Assembly (NCBI GenBank): GCA_963169055.1
Contig: CAUJFU010000327.1
Location: forward strand, 1-12,815
DNA from: Myxococcota bacterium
GTDB taxonomy: Bacteria > Myxococcota_C > UBA6777
Direction of reading: 5' to 3'
Length of the DNA stretch: 12,815 nucleotides
Shown piece after piece: positions 1 through 7,066 of this stretch (position 1 is the stretch's first letter; every line of letters begins with the position of its first letter). The notes below the pieces were generated by a model. The model did no database searches, was not told where the DNA came from, and was given only the letters and a program-made list of their open reading frames with translations. The position numbers and the translations under genes are program-made.

Positions 1-77
1 GCGCCACTTCCTCTGTTGTCGTCTGGTCAACCGGGCTTGCTTTCACAAGCCCGCCCCTTTAGGGGTGGGTCGTTGAC
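1..77 (+). mobile_element. End of an IS200/IS605-type (TnpB) element, partial
   Basis: This stretch carries two overlapping hairpins. CGGGCTTG (32-39) pairs with CAAGCCCG (46-53). CCCGCCCC (50-57) pairs with GGGGTGGG (62-69) through one G-T wobble. GTCAAC (26-31) is the exact reverse complement of GTTGAC (72-77), so the block closes on itself. Subterminal imperfect hairpins ending in a short TTGAC/TCAAC-like motif are typical of IS200/IS605 right ends, where the element is cut as single-stranded DNA without terminal inverted repeats or target duplication. The reading frame of the adjoining phosphatase-like gene loses its homology exactly here, which supports a junction at about 77/78. Any transposase or TnpB gene lies off the left edge. 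A reading frame from position 3 stops at the TAG at 60-62 and could be the TnpB tail, but 19 residues are too few to tell. A non-mobile structured repeat remains possible. Confidence 0.5.
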
Positions 78-97
78 TATCTTCCAGCAGAAGTATC
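25..97 (+). ncRNA. Possible omegaRNA 3' end plus guide
   Basis: If the left edge is the right end of a TnpB element, the transcript crossing it would be the omegaRNA (reRNA). The scaffold would finish with the hairpins at 32-69 and the GTTGAC at 72-77. The guide would be the first ~16-20 nt of flanking DNA, starting at 78 with TATCTTCCAGCAG. The hairpin order and the G-rich last arm followed by TTGAC fit known TnpB right ends. Only the very end of the scaffold is visible, so the RNA call is an inference. Confidence 0.3.
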
Positions 98-249
98 TCT
101 ATTTCTTCCAAGCCCCATTCTTCGGGATCTTCGTCTTTCAGTGTGTCAATCAATCCCAAGACAGAACGAATTTGATACTCCCGTAATCGCTCTTTGTTTC
201 TCGCATCTATATTATTTCCAATTGCTATTTCTTCTGTGATCCAATTCAT
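43..249 (-). pseudogene. Dual-specificity phosphatase-like gene, truncated by the IS end
   Basis: The ATG at 249 is preceded on the minus strand by AGAGGTGG with 7 nt of spacing, a good ribosome binding site, so the start looks genuine. The first ~58 residues (MNWITEEIAIGN, then IDARNK, then IRSVLGLIDTL) match the opening beta-strand and helix of cysteine-based dual-specificity protein phosphatases, which begin I-x-x-G-N/S-x-x-x-A-x-x and continue into I-x-x-V-L-x-L. At LLEDS the frame enters the hairpin block and ends after ten unrelated residues at the TGA at 43-45. The catalytic HCxxGxxR loop, normally ~50-60 residues further on, is missing. The product would be ~68 residues and cannot be an active phosphatase. 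The rest of the gene may lie beyond the element off the left edge. The family call rests on a short N-terminal match. Confidence 0.5.
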
Positions 250-429
250 ACTTTTTCCACCTCTTTTTCCACCGATGTTTTCTAGATAGGACCGCCTTTT
301 CTTTCCCATATTCACCCTGTGTGACAAAAAAAGCAACTGTGACCAAAGAAAGACACCCACACCTACCGAATGTGGGGTACAGTCGACCTGTTGCCACCCG
401 ATGCAGATACGAAAGGCCCTCTTGCGTGC

Positions 430-456
430 TTGCACAAGTCGGTTGTCTTCGTGCAA
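430..456 (+). other. Stem-loop in the desaturase 5' leader
   Basis: TTGCACAAG (430-438) pairs with CTTCGTGCAA (447-456), giving a nine-pair stem with one bulged C and an 8-nt loop. It lies 35 nt before the desaturase ATG, in the 242-bp divergent region (250-491) between the truncated phosphatase gene and the desaturase. It could be an RNA structure or a bipartite operator. I found no convincing -35/-10 pair in the rest of this stretch. Confidence 0.3.
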
Positions 457-491
457 ACAACAACGACCGCGAGCCCAAAGGAGCCTTCTTT

Positions 492-1634
492 ATGTCAGAG
501 TCGCAATCGTCCTCCGCCGATCCAGCCGTCCCAAAAGTCCGATTTGCCCCCAAAACCCCGTTCACTGAGGCGCTCCGTCAACGCGAAGCGGCATTTTTTT
601 CGGCTTCACGCTACGGACGAACCGATCATCCCTTCATGTATCTGAAAACATTTGTTCTTTTGGGTTCGCTTGTCGCGTCGTATACTTTGCTTGTGTGGGG
701 AGGGCTGCCTTGGTGGGGAGCGGCAGGGACGGCGGTATTTCTTGGCGTTGTGATGGCGGGGATCGGCTTTAACGTCATGCACGACGGCGGACATCGTGCA
801 TACTCGAAGCACGCTTGGATCAACCGTTGGACATTTTACAGCTTGGATCTTCTCGGTGGCAACAGCTATTTTTGGTATTGGAAACACAACCACCTCCACC
901 ACGCCTACACCAACATCGACCACCACGATACCGATCTCGAAGTCGGCGCTCTTGGGCGACTCTCCCCTCACCAAACTCACCACGCTCTCCACCGCTACCA
1001 ACACCTCTATCTCTGGTTTCTCTACGGTCTGCTCGTGATCAAGTGGCATCTCTTCGATGATTATTACAACCTCGCCAAGGGGCAGATCGGCAGCAACCCC
1101 ATCCCACGACCGAAAGGATGGGATCTCTTTCATCTGTTCGCTGGAAAGTTTGTCTTTTCTTTCTTTGCCTTTTTTCTTCCGCTGTACTTTCACCCTTGGT
1201 ATCTGGTTCTGGCCTTCTACGTCCTCGCCTGCTTCGTCGAAGGTGTCATCCTTGCCGTCGTGTTTCAAATGGCCCATTGCCTCGAAGAAGCTGATTTCCC
1301 TCCCGCTCCCTCCGAGGGATCGCGCAACACGCTCGACTGGTCTCAACATCAACTCGCAACAACCGTCAACTTCTCTCCCCGCTCGCGCTTTTTAACGTGG
1401 TATTGTGGCGGACTCAACTATCAGATCGAACACCATCTCTTCCCAAAGGTGTCCCACATCCACTACCCCGCTCTCTCCAAGATCGTCCAAGAAACCTGCA
1501 AAGAATACGGTGTCCCCTACCACTGCCATCCGACGGTTTGGCGCAGCCTTCGATCTCATTACCGTTGGCTCTTTCAAATGGGACACCCCGAAAGCCCCAC
1601 CACTCCGCCCCATCCAGTCCCCTCCCAAAGCTAG
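492..1634 (+). CDS. Membrane fatty acid desaturase (front-end/acyl-CoA type)
   Basis: This is a 380-residue membrane di-iron desaturase that would introduce a cis double bond into a fatty acyl chain, using electrons from ferredoxin or a cytochrome b5 partner. Three histidine boxes are in canonical order: HDGGH at 97-101, HNHLHH at 132-137 and QIEHH at 311-315. Glutamine at the start of the third box is the signature of front-end and linoleoyl-CoA/DesA3-type desaturases. No N-terminal cytochrome b5 domain is present, so the electron donor is a separate protein. Hydrophobic segments lie at about 52-70, 76-95, 170-185 and 215-260. The frame is open back to 321, but ATG 492 has AAGGAG 8 nt upstream and the extra residues look non-coding. 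The tail after ~360 is Pro/Ser-rich. It converges on the hydrolase gene with 18 bp between them. Regiospecificity cannot be read from sequence. Confidence 0.93.
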   Translation: MSESQSSSADPAVPKVRFAPKTPFTEALRQREAAFFSASRYGRTDHPFMYLKTFVLLGSLVASYTLLVWGGLPWWGAAGTAVFLGVVMAGIGFNVMHDGGHRAYSKHAWINRWTFYSLDLLGGNSYFWYWKHNHLHHAYTNIDHHDTDLEVGALGRLSPHQTHHALHRYQHLYLWFLYGLLVIKWHLFDDYYNLAKGQIGSNPIPRPKGWDLFHLFAGKFVFSFFAFFLPLYFHPWYLVLAFYVLACFVEGVILAVVFQMAHCLEEADFPPAPSEGSRNTLDWSQHQLATTVNFSPRSRFLTWYCGGLNYQIEHHLFPKVSHIHYPALSKIVQETCKEYGVPYHCHPTVWRSLRSHYRWLFQMGHPESPTTPPHPVPSQS

Positions 1635-1652
1635 AGCCGCCCCGCAATCTCT

Positions 1653-2606
1653 TTACAAGCCTTGCAAAAAAGTCAAGACATCACGGGCGGTAGTTTGTGG
1701 ATCTTCTTCCATCGGAAGATGCCCAAGCTTGGGATAAAGGATGCGCTTGCTGCCACGGATCTGGCGCAAGAAGATCTCCGACATATCGAGCGGCGTGACG
1801 AGATCTTTTTCTCCCCACAAGATCAACGTCGGTGCTTTGATCTTCGACAGCGGCGGAATCGCCACATCCGTGGTGTACGTCGCAAAACGTGCAACGGTCG
1901 CCACGCGGTTTCCTTCGTGAAGTGCGAGCCGATGGTATTGATCGACCAACGCATCGGTGATCTGAGTGGGATCGCCGTAGGAACGACCCAAGCCTTCCGC
2001 CACCAAAGAACGCGGTGTGATGTACAAGATCGCGCTGCGCAAGATCGGCACACGCGCCAAACGAAAGGCCAACGGCAGTCGCCCCGCTTGTTTGCGCGGA
2101 ACCCCCGCAGCATCGACCAAGATCAAAGCACGAACCTGCTCAGGATGCGCCAACGTATACTTCCACGACAACGCCCCTCCCATCGAGTTGCCCACCAATA
2201 CAAAACGCGACAACTTCATCCAAGCCACAAAACGCTCCAAAAACACCACCATTCCGTCATATCCATAATGACCGTCTGCGGTTTTCCCCGTCAGCCCGTG
2301 CCCGGGAAGATCGACTGTAATCACCCGATACTTGGGCGAAAGTATCTTGACCCAGCCCTCCCACGTATGAAGCGAAGCATTCGATCCATGAAGCAGCAAA
2401 AGAGCCGGCGCATCGGTCTTCCCTTGATCACGGTAATGGACGCGTGTTCCATCCGACCACAACACAAACCGCGAAGGTGCTTGTCCGTACTGTTTTCGCA
2501 CCGTTTCATGCGGAATATCCGGCGTACTCAACAAAAAGATCACCCCTCCCACCAAAAGCACCAATACCACCAAGCCACCCATCAACCACAAGCCAAAACG
2601 ACGCAA
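1653..2606 (-). CDS. Membrane-anchored alpha/beta hydrolase
   Basis: This 317-residue serine hydrolase probably acts on an ester, lipid or similar small substrate at the outer face of the cytoplasmic membrane. Residues 5-26 form one hydrophobic anchor. The hydrolase core follows: an oxyanion-hole LLHGSNAS at 71-78, the VDLPGHG strand-turn at 98-104, the nucleophile elbow GNSMGG with Ser141, the acid in LWGEKD (Asp268), and His296 in GHLPMEEDP. All three catalytic residues are present. The start codon is TTG at 2606, supported by AAAGGAG with about 7 nt spacing. No better in-frame start precedes the anchor. It faces the desaturase tail to tail. The PanE-like gene lies upstream on the same strand, but the 210-bp gap with a repeat argues against tight cotranscription. 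Closest family types are esterase/epoxide-hydrolase/BioH-like enzymes; the substrate is unknown. Confidence 0.9.
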   Translation of the reverse strand: MRRFGLWLMGGLVVLVLLVGGVIFLLSTPDIPHETVRKQYGQAPSRFVLWSDGTRVHYRDQGKTDAPALLLLHGSNASLHTWEGWVKILSPKYRVITVDLPGHGLTGKTADGHYGYDGMVVFLERFVAWMKLSRFVLVGNSMGGALSWKYTLAHPEQVRALILVDAAGVPRKQAGRLPLAFRLARVPILRSAILYITPRSLVAEGLGRSYGDPTQITDALVDQYHRLALHEGNRVATVARFATYTTDVAIPPLSKIKAPTLILWGEKDLVTPLDMSEIFLRQIRGSKRILYPKLGHLPMEEDPQTTARDVLTFLQGL

Positions 2607-2654
2607 GTGTGTTCTCCTTTCTTCTTTACAGAAATCAAGCCGTTGGTTTGATTT

Positions 2655-2770
2655 TGTGGGGTTTCACCCCACACCCCACAAGGGAACTTCGTCCCCTTGA
2701 CCCCGTGTTGACGAAGAGAGCTTTGTTTTTTACACAAACAACTCTCTCGCTTGAGCGGTCGCGAACACGG
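2655..2770 (-). repeat. Dispersed hairpin-rich repeat, copy 1
   Basis: Read on the minus strand this ~116-bp block matches the plus-strand block at 7067-7183. Shared parts in order are CGTGTTCGCG, CAAGCG, TTGTTTG, CAACACGGGGTCAAG, a stem-loop, GTGGGGTGTGGGGT and ACCCCACA. Two hairpins are present. TGTGGGGT/ACCCCACA (2655-2662 with 2666-2673) is a perfect 8-bp stem with a 3-nt loop. On the minus strand, AAGGGGAC/GTTCCCTT (2698-2680) gives 8 bp including one G-U pair. No T-run follows either hairpin on the transcribed strand, so it does not look like a simple intrinsic terminator. It fills the gap between the PanE-like and hydrolase genes. It has no credible protein of its own. Confidence 0.8.
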
Positions 2771-2816
2771 GTTTTTGTCAACGGTGCGAACCACTTCGGA
2801 CTTCTATTTCGCGCCA

Positions 2817-3812
2817 TCATGCGTTTTCGGCGCGATGTTTTGCGCGATGTTGACGCAGCCTTTCAGAAAGCGAGAACAGCGCAAGCATCGAGAGGCCACG
2901 CTGCTTTCCAAACGCCATAGAGTCCGCAAGCATCAGCAGCGTTTGATCACCCACCTTGGAAAAATGGATCTGCAAAAAGCGCTCGATCGAAAATGGGACG
3001 ATCTTCGGGGCGATCGCCAGCCCAAGGCGCATCCAGATCGGGCGCAGTAGCAGCCGAAACAACCACAGCGGAAAAGGCGGTCGATAGGAGTTCTGAAAGG
3101 CGTGGAAAACCTCAAGGGTGGCGCTGCGGATGCTTTGAAGGTCGGGGCTGCGGGCAAGCTGTCGAAAGGACCACCCATTGCATTCGAGCGCCGCAACAAG
3201 GTGCATCAAGAAAGCCGAGATGTAGGCCGAAGAATCGACGATATCACGCACTGCGATCACAGGCAGCTTTCCGCGTTTGAGCGCCTCGACGACGAAGCGG
3301 CAGTGTTCTTCGGAGGGAGACGACAACGGTGTAGGAGAATGCGGAGGAAACCAGTACGCCGTACAAGGGTGAAGAACGGATTCATCGGACAATGGGGCAT
3401 GATAGCTTAAAAAGCTGATCGTCCCCATCACAAGCCTTTCAGGCCCGATGAAGCGATGGAGCAGATCGCGATCATGCACCCCGGGTTGTAGTGCGATCAC
3501 GACGGCATCACCGATGGAACGGGCAATATCTTCGATCCACCCCATCCGCAACGCAGCCGAAGATACGCAAAGATACACCTGTTGCCATCTCGTCTGTCGG
3601 ACTTCTTCAAGCGTTGTCAATACGCCAAACCCCTCAAAGCGTACAGGATGCAACAGCGGATCTTTTCGATCCCACGGGGCCATCCAAAAACCTTGCCGAG
3701 CTCCTCGTGCATATTTTTCTCGCACAAAAAAACTGACCTCGGCTCCCCCCTCCTGCAAATGACGGCCAAACACTTGCCCTACAGCACCCGCTCCAACCAA
3801 CAACACCTTCAT
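2817..3812 (-). CDS. Ketopantoate reductase family (ApbA/PanE-like) protein
   Basis: This 331-residue protein opens with the Rossmann signature MKVLLVGAGAVGQVFG (GAGAVG at 7-12), as expected for NADPH-dependent ketopantoate reductases that make pantoate for coenzyme A. The helical C-terminal half contains an ALECNGWSF segment typical of the family. The lysine that PanE uses for catalysis (Lys176 in E. coli, in a W-x-K context) is not evident: the matching stretch reads SSAYISAFLMHLVAAL. The tail is also longer than PanE (~300 residues). I therefore give no gene symbol. It may act on another 2-oxo acid or be non-catalytic. The ATG at 3812 is preferred over the GTG at 3821 because AGGAG lies 8 nt before the ATG and overlaps the GTG. 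It is divergent from hemJ across 81 bp. Confidence 0.82.
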   Translation of the reverse strand: MKVLLVGAGAVGQVFGRHLQEGGAEVSFFVREKYARGARQGFWMAPWDRKDPLLHPVRFEGFGVLTTLEEVRQTRWQQVYLCVSSAALRMGWIEDIARSIGDAVVIALQPGVHDRDLLHRFIGPERLVMGTISFLSYHAPLSDESVLHPCTAYWFPPHSPTPLSSPSEEHCRFVVEALKRGKLPVIAVRDIVDSSAYISAFLMHLVAALECNGWSFRQLARSPDLQSIRSATLEVFHAFQNSYRPPFPLWLFRLLLRPIWMRLGLAIAPKIVPFSIERFLQIHFSKVGDQTLLMLADSMAFGKQRGLSMLALFSLSERLRQHRAKHRAENA

Positions 3813-3834
3813 GATCAACACTCCTGCAAAGCAC

Positions 3835-3854
3835 TCTGCCTTTTACGAGGCAGA
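3835..3854. promoter_or_regulatory. Palindrome in the divergent panE-like/hemJ intergenic region
   Basis: TCTGCC (3835-3840) and GGCAGA (3849-3854) form a 6-bp inverted repeat around an 8-nt centre in the 81-bp gap between two divergent genes. Its place fits an operator serving one or both genes, or a leader hairpin of hemJ 39 nt before the ATG. No clear sigma-70 hexamers stand out beside it. Confidence 0.3.
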
Positions 3855-3893
3855 TCGAGTATGCTCCCCTTCTTTTGAGGAGGATACCCACCC

Positions 3894-4454
3894 ATGTGGC
3901 TTTTGTACACCAAGGCTCTGCACATCATCTTTGTGGTGACGTGGTTTGCGGGCCTATTTTATATCGTGCGGCTGTTCGTTTACCACAAAGAGACCGAGCG
4001 GTGCGAGCCGCTTGTGCGAGAAGCGATGGCCGAGCAATTCAAGCTGATGCAGCGGCGTTTGTGGTACGGCATCACATGGCCGTCGATGGTGGTGACGTTG
4101 TTAACGGGCTTTGCGCTGCTGTACGGGTTTGGGTACTGGCGGGAGCCTTGGATGTGGGTAAAGCTGGGGTTTGTGGTGGGATTGTTTGGATATCACCTTT
4201 CTTGCGGTCGGATACTTGGGCGCTTTCAACGCGATGCTCTGGTTTACACGTCAACGCAGCTACGGATGTGGAATGAAGTGGCAACGCTTTTTCTCGTGGC
4301 CATCGTCTTTTTGGTGGTACTCAAAAGCGCGGTGGATTTTTTGTGGGGATTGTTGGGGTTGGTGATCTTGACGGGGGGCTTGGTGCTCGCGATTCGGATC
4401 TACCGCACGATGCGACAGAATGCTACGCGCAGAGAAAGCGACCCAAGGGTCTAG
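3894..4454 (+). CDS. hemJ: Protoporphyrinogen IX oxidase, HemJ family
   Basis: This integral membrane enzyme would oxidise protoporphyrinogen IX to protoporphyrin IX, the penultimate step of protoporphyrin-dependent haem synthesis. The 186-residue protein shows the HemJ pattern: His10 in KALHIIFVVTWFAGLFYIVR, RRLWYGITWPSM at 54-64, the conserved Lys90 in WVKLGFV, His101, and LRMWNEVATLFL at 123-134. His10 and a mid-protein Lys are the residues reported as essential in cyanobacterial HemJ. There are four to five hydrophobic segments (about 8-28, 57-78, 86-104, 129-145), plus a fifth at 150-170 that extends the protein beyond the usual ~140-150 residues. GAGGAGG lies about 10 nt before the ATG. 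Its stop codon lies in the CTAG shared with recD2. CopD-like proteins are related, but the motifs favour HemJ. Confidence 0.88.
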   Translation: MWLLYTKALHIIFVVTWFAGLFYIVRLFVYHKETERCEPLVREAMAEQFKLMQRRLWYGITWPSMVVTLLTGFALLYGFGYWREPWMWVKLGFVVGLFGYHLSCGRILGRFQRDALVYTSTQLRMWNEVATLFLVAIVFLVVLKSAVDFLWGLLGLVILTGGLVLAIRIYRTMRQNATRRESDPRV

Positions 4455-7018
4455 CGAATGGCGTGGAGGGTACGGCACCAATCGGCGAGGGTGGTTCGAC
4501 GGCCTTCGGCTTCGTTGGAAGAGACGGCGTAAGCGACGGCGCGTTCATCTCCAACAAGGATCAGGAGTTTTTGAGCGCGGGTCATCGCAGTGTAAAGCAG
4601 GCGGCGGGAGAGCATTTGTTTGTGAGCGAGAGAGAGGGGGAGGATCACGACGGGCCATTCGGAGCCTTGGCTTTTGTGGATGGAGATGGCGTAAGAGAGT
4701 TCGAGATCACCGAGACTCGCGGCGTCATAAGACACGGTGCGCTGGTCGAAACGAACATCGATCCCTGCGCCGACGTGTTCGATCACGCCCGTGTCTCCGT
4801 TAAAAACTTCGCGATCATAATCGTTGCGTAGTTGGATCACACGATCACCGAGAAAAAAGCGCGTGTTTCCGTTGGCGATCGAACGACCGTCGAGTCCGGG
4901 GCTGAGCAGCTTTTGGAGAACATCGTTGAGTGCGTAAGCGCCCGGGACATCGCCTTTTTTCATGGGCGAGAGAACTTGGATATCTTCGGCGGCGTAGCCG
5001 TCTTTGCGTAGACGAGAAAAGATCTGTTGGAGGGTTTCAACAAGGCTTTTGCGTTCGGTCACTTGGGTGGAAGCGTCAACGGAAAAGTATTTGAAGTCGA
5101 CGTATTGTTTGTTGTTGACGAGGATGGGTGTTCCTTCGAGGATGCGCTGGGCGTTGGGGATGATCTGGTTTTGTTCGTGTTGACGAACGACTTGTTTCAG
5201 TTGAACGACGGGGAGCATCTGCGTTTGGATCAGATCCATCAGGAGGTTTCCGGGTCCAACAGAGGGCAGTTGGTTGGCGTCACCACAAAGCACAAGTGTG
5301 GTTTGTTCGGCGCGGATGGAGCGGATCAAGGCGGACATCAGGGGGATATCGAGCATCGCGGCTTCGTCAACAACGATCAAGTCGGCATCAAGGGGCGATT
5401 CGGCATCTCGTCCAAAACGGCGATCTGTCGGGTTGTATTCGAGCAAGCGGTGGAGCGTCCACGCGGACATCCCCGTCAGTTCGGTGAGTCGCTTCGCGGC
5501 TTTTCCTGTAGGGGCAGCCAAGATCGGCTGTTTCCACCCAAGGGAAAGGATCGAGCGTACCGTGTAGGTTTTTCCTGTGCCGGGACCACCTGTTAGGATC
5601 ATGCAGCGGGATTGTTGGATCTGGCGGATGGCTTCGGCCTGTTGCGGATTGAGGTCGGAGTTGGGGGCGAGGATCTCTCGTTCTTGGCGTTGGCGGTTAA
5701 GCTTCCACAAGCCGCGAGCGATCTCTCGTTCTTCTTGGACGAGTTCGGGGAGTCCGAGCAACGCCTCGTCGGGATCGGCACAAAGGAGGTTTTCTTCTTC
5801 CATACGGGAGATCGCAAACAACGCGGCTTGGGGGTCGAGTTGGAGGCGACGACTGCGTGTGCGTGCGAGGAGTTCTTGGCGTGGGAGTGCGGTGTGTCCT
5901 TCGTTTTCGGCAGCATCGCGAAGAATGCTTTGGATCGCAGCGCGGACACGACGGGGATCTTGGGCTTGAAGGCCGAGGCGTTCCGCGACCTGTTCAGCGA
6001 GCGAGAAGGCCAGTCCGGCCTCACACAACAAACGGTAGGGATCGCGACGCAACAGATCGAGCGTACGGTTTCCGTGGTGTCGGATCAGTTGTTCAGCTTG
6101 TTCGAGCGAAAGTCCCCATGTTTCGGGAGATGCGAGCAAAGAACGAGACGGCATCTTGCGGCAAAAGGCCCGATGGATCTGGGAAATAAAGTCTTCTGGC
6201 CAACCCAATTCTTTGAGCCGTTCGGGTTTTTGTTCGATGACTTCGAGGGTATGGTGTCCAAAGGTTCGGACGATTTCTTCGCAGCGTGGGGGCGTCAAGC
6301 GAGGAAGGCGCAAGCTCAACAGATAGCGCGTCATACCCTCCGCACCGACAGGGACAAACTCGCGCATCGACCACACACGCAACAGGCGGCCCCATTGCTC
6401 GCAATCTTCCCACCAGCCTTCGATCCGAATCCACGAGCCGAGCGCAACAGGCATTACAGCACCCTTGGCACAGGCGATCTCTTCGGCAAGACGGATCCGC
6501 ACGACCCCCCAAGAGGTTTGGGGCTTACGATAGATCAGCCCGATCACCACAGCCTCATAAGCACGAGGAGGCTCGCTGTTTGCTTTGCCTTCAACCCGCC
6601 CCTTACCTTCGGCCCGCCCTTTGCCTCCGACTCGAACTGTTCTTTCGCTTTGGCTCTTGCTTTCAGGTGGTGTTTGCTCGTCGCTACCGTACCTTACGCT
6701 GTTTCCGCTCTCTTCGCTGTTTTCGATCTCTTCGCTATTTCCGACATCTTCGCTGTTTCCAACATCTTCGCTATCGTACTTTACGCTGCTTTCGGTCTCT
6801 TCGCTGCTTTCGGCCTCTTCGCTGTCGCACTCTTCGCTGTTTCCGATCTCTTCGCTATATAGGAAAGTAGTAGAGGATGCCTCCTCAGAAGCATCCTCAA
6901 AAGCATGTAGGGTGGGAGGGATGGGAGATTGTGTTCGATCCGTTGTCGAAGGGGTGTGGGGATAGAAGGGGTGGGAGGGGATCATCGGCATCGTATTGAC
7001 CCGTTCGTTTTTTTGCAA
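4451..7018 (-). CDS. recD2: RecD2-type ATP-dependent 5'-3' DNA helicase
   Basis: This is an SF1B helicase of the RecD2/YrrC family, which works without RecBC and is linked to replication-fork restart and mismatch or recombination repair. The order is a variable N-terminal region (1-152); an OB-like/N-terminal domain starting AYEAVVIGLIYR; tandem helix-hairpin-helix segments (~235-345); a winged-helix-like linker; then the motor. Motor motifs are Walker A GGPGTGKT (477-484), APTGKAAKRL (502-511), Walker B VVDEAAML (549-556), motif III GDANQLPSVGPG (579-590), ISIHKSQGSEWP (778-789) and LLYTAMTRAQ (807-816). At 855 residues it is ~80-140 longer than usual, owing to an acidic Ser/Glu repeat at ~54-114. 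The start is uncertain: TTG 7018 has no good ribosome site, nor do ATG 6991 or 6985, and translation may begin later. It overlaps hemJ by 4 bp tail to tail. Confidence 0.93.
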   Translation of the reverse strand: MQKNERVNTMPMIPSHPFYPHTPSTTDRTQSPIPPTLHAFEDASEEASSTTFLYSEEIGNSEECDSEEAESSEETESSVKYDSEDVGNSEDVGNSEEIENSEESGNSVRYGSDEQTPPESKSQSERTVRVGGKGRAEGKGRVEGKANSEPPRAYEAVVIGLIYRKPQTSWGVVRIRLAEEIACAKGAVMPVALGSWIRIEGWWEDCEQWGRLLRVWSMREFVPVGAEGMTRYLLSLRLPRLTPPRCEEIVRTFGHHTLEVIEQKPERLKELGWPEDFISQIHRAFCRKMPSRSLLASPETWGLSLEQAEQLIRHHGNRTLDLLRRDPYRLLCEAGLAFSLAEQVAERLGLQAQDPRRVRAAIQSILRDAAENEGHTALPRQELLARTRSRRLQLDPQAALFAISRMEEENLLCADPDEALLGLPELVQEEREIARGLWKLNRQRQEREILAPNSDLNPQQAEAIRQIQQSRCMILTGGPGTGKTYTVRSILSLGWKQPILAAPTGKAAKRLTELTGMSAWTLHRLLEYNPTDRRFGRDAESPLDADLIVVDEAAMLDIPLMSALIRSIRAEQTTLVLCGDANQLPSVGPGNLLMDLIQTQMLPVVQLKQVVRQHEQNQIIPNAQRILEGTPILVNNKQYVDFKYFSVDASTQVTERKSLVETLQQIFSRLRKDGYAAEDIQVLSPMKKGDVPGAYALNDVLQKLLSPGLDGRSIANGNTRFFLGDRVIQLRNDYDREVFNGDTGVIEHVGAGIDVRFDQRTVSYDAASLGDLELSYAISIHKSQGSEWPVVILPLSLAHKQMLSRRLLYTAMTRAQKLLILVGDERAVAYAVSSNEAEGRRTTLADWCRTLHAIR
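6677..6859 (-). repeat. Degenerate 18-bp tandem repeat coding for Ser/Glu hexapeptides
   Basis: Within the recD2 5' region (codons ~54-114) the DNA repeats a CTCTTCGCTGTTTCCGAT-like unit on the plus strand. It gives hexapeptides such as SEDVGN, SEDVGN, SEEIEN and SEESGN, interrupted by SVKYD and SVRYG spacers. The period is 18 bp with some 15-bp units. The protein segment is strongly acidic and almost certainly disordered. Confidence 0.8.
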
Positions 7019-7066
7019 AAGAGGGACTCAAGTGCAGAGAGGAGTGGCATAGTTCTTCAAAAAAAG

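Noticed and set aside
321-491. 57-codon N-terminal extension of the desaturase
   Set aside because: It looks non-coding, and ATG 492 has AAGGAG at 8 nt and matches the usual family start.
2655-2700. Intrinsic terminator for the PanE-like gene
   Set aside because: The hairpins are strong, but on the transcribed minus strand the last is followed by an A-rich run rather than T's.
6677-6859. Possible CRISPR array in the repetitive stretch of recD2
   Set aside because: Units are contiguous 15-18-bp degenerate repeats in frame with a coding region, with no unique spacers.
5612-6862. 416-codon open frame on the plus strand inside recD2
   Set aside because: It is antisense to clear helicase motifs, and its tail is a Phe/Ala/Leu repeat made by reading the 18-bp repeat on the other strand.
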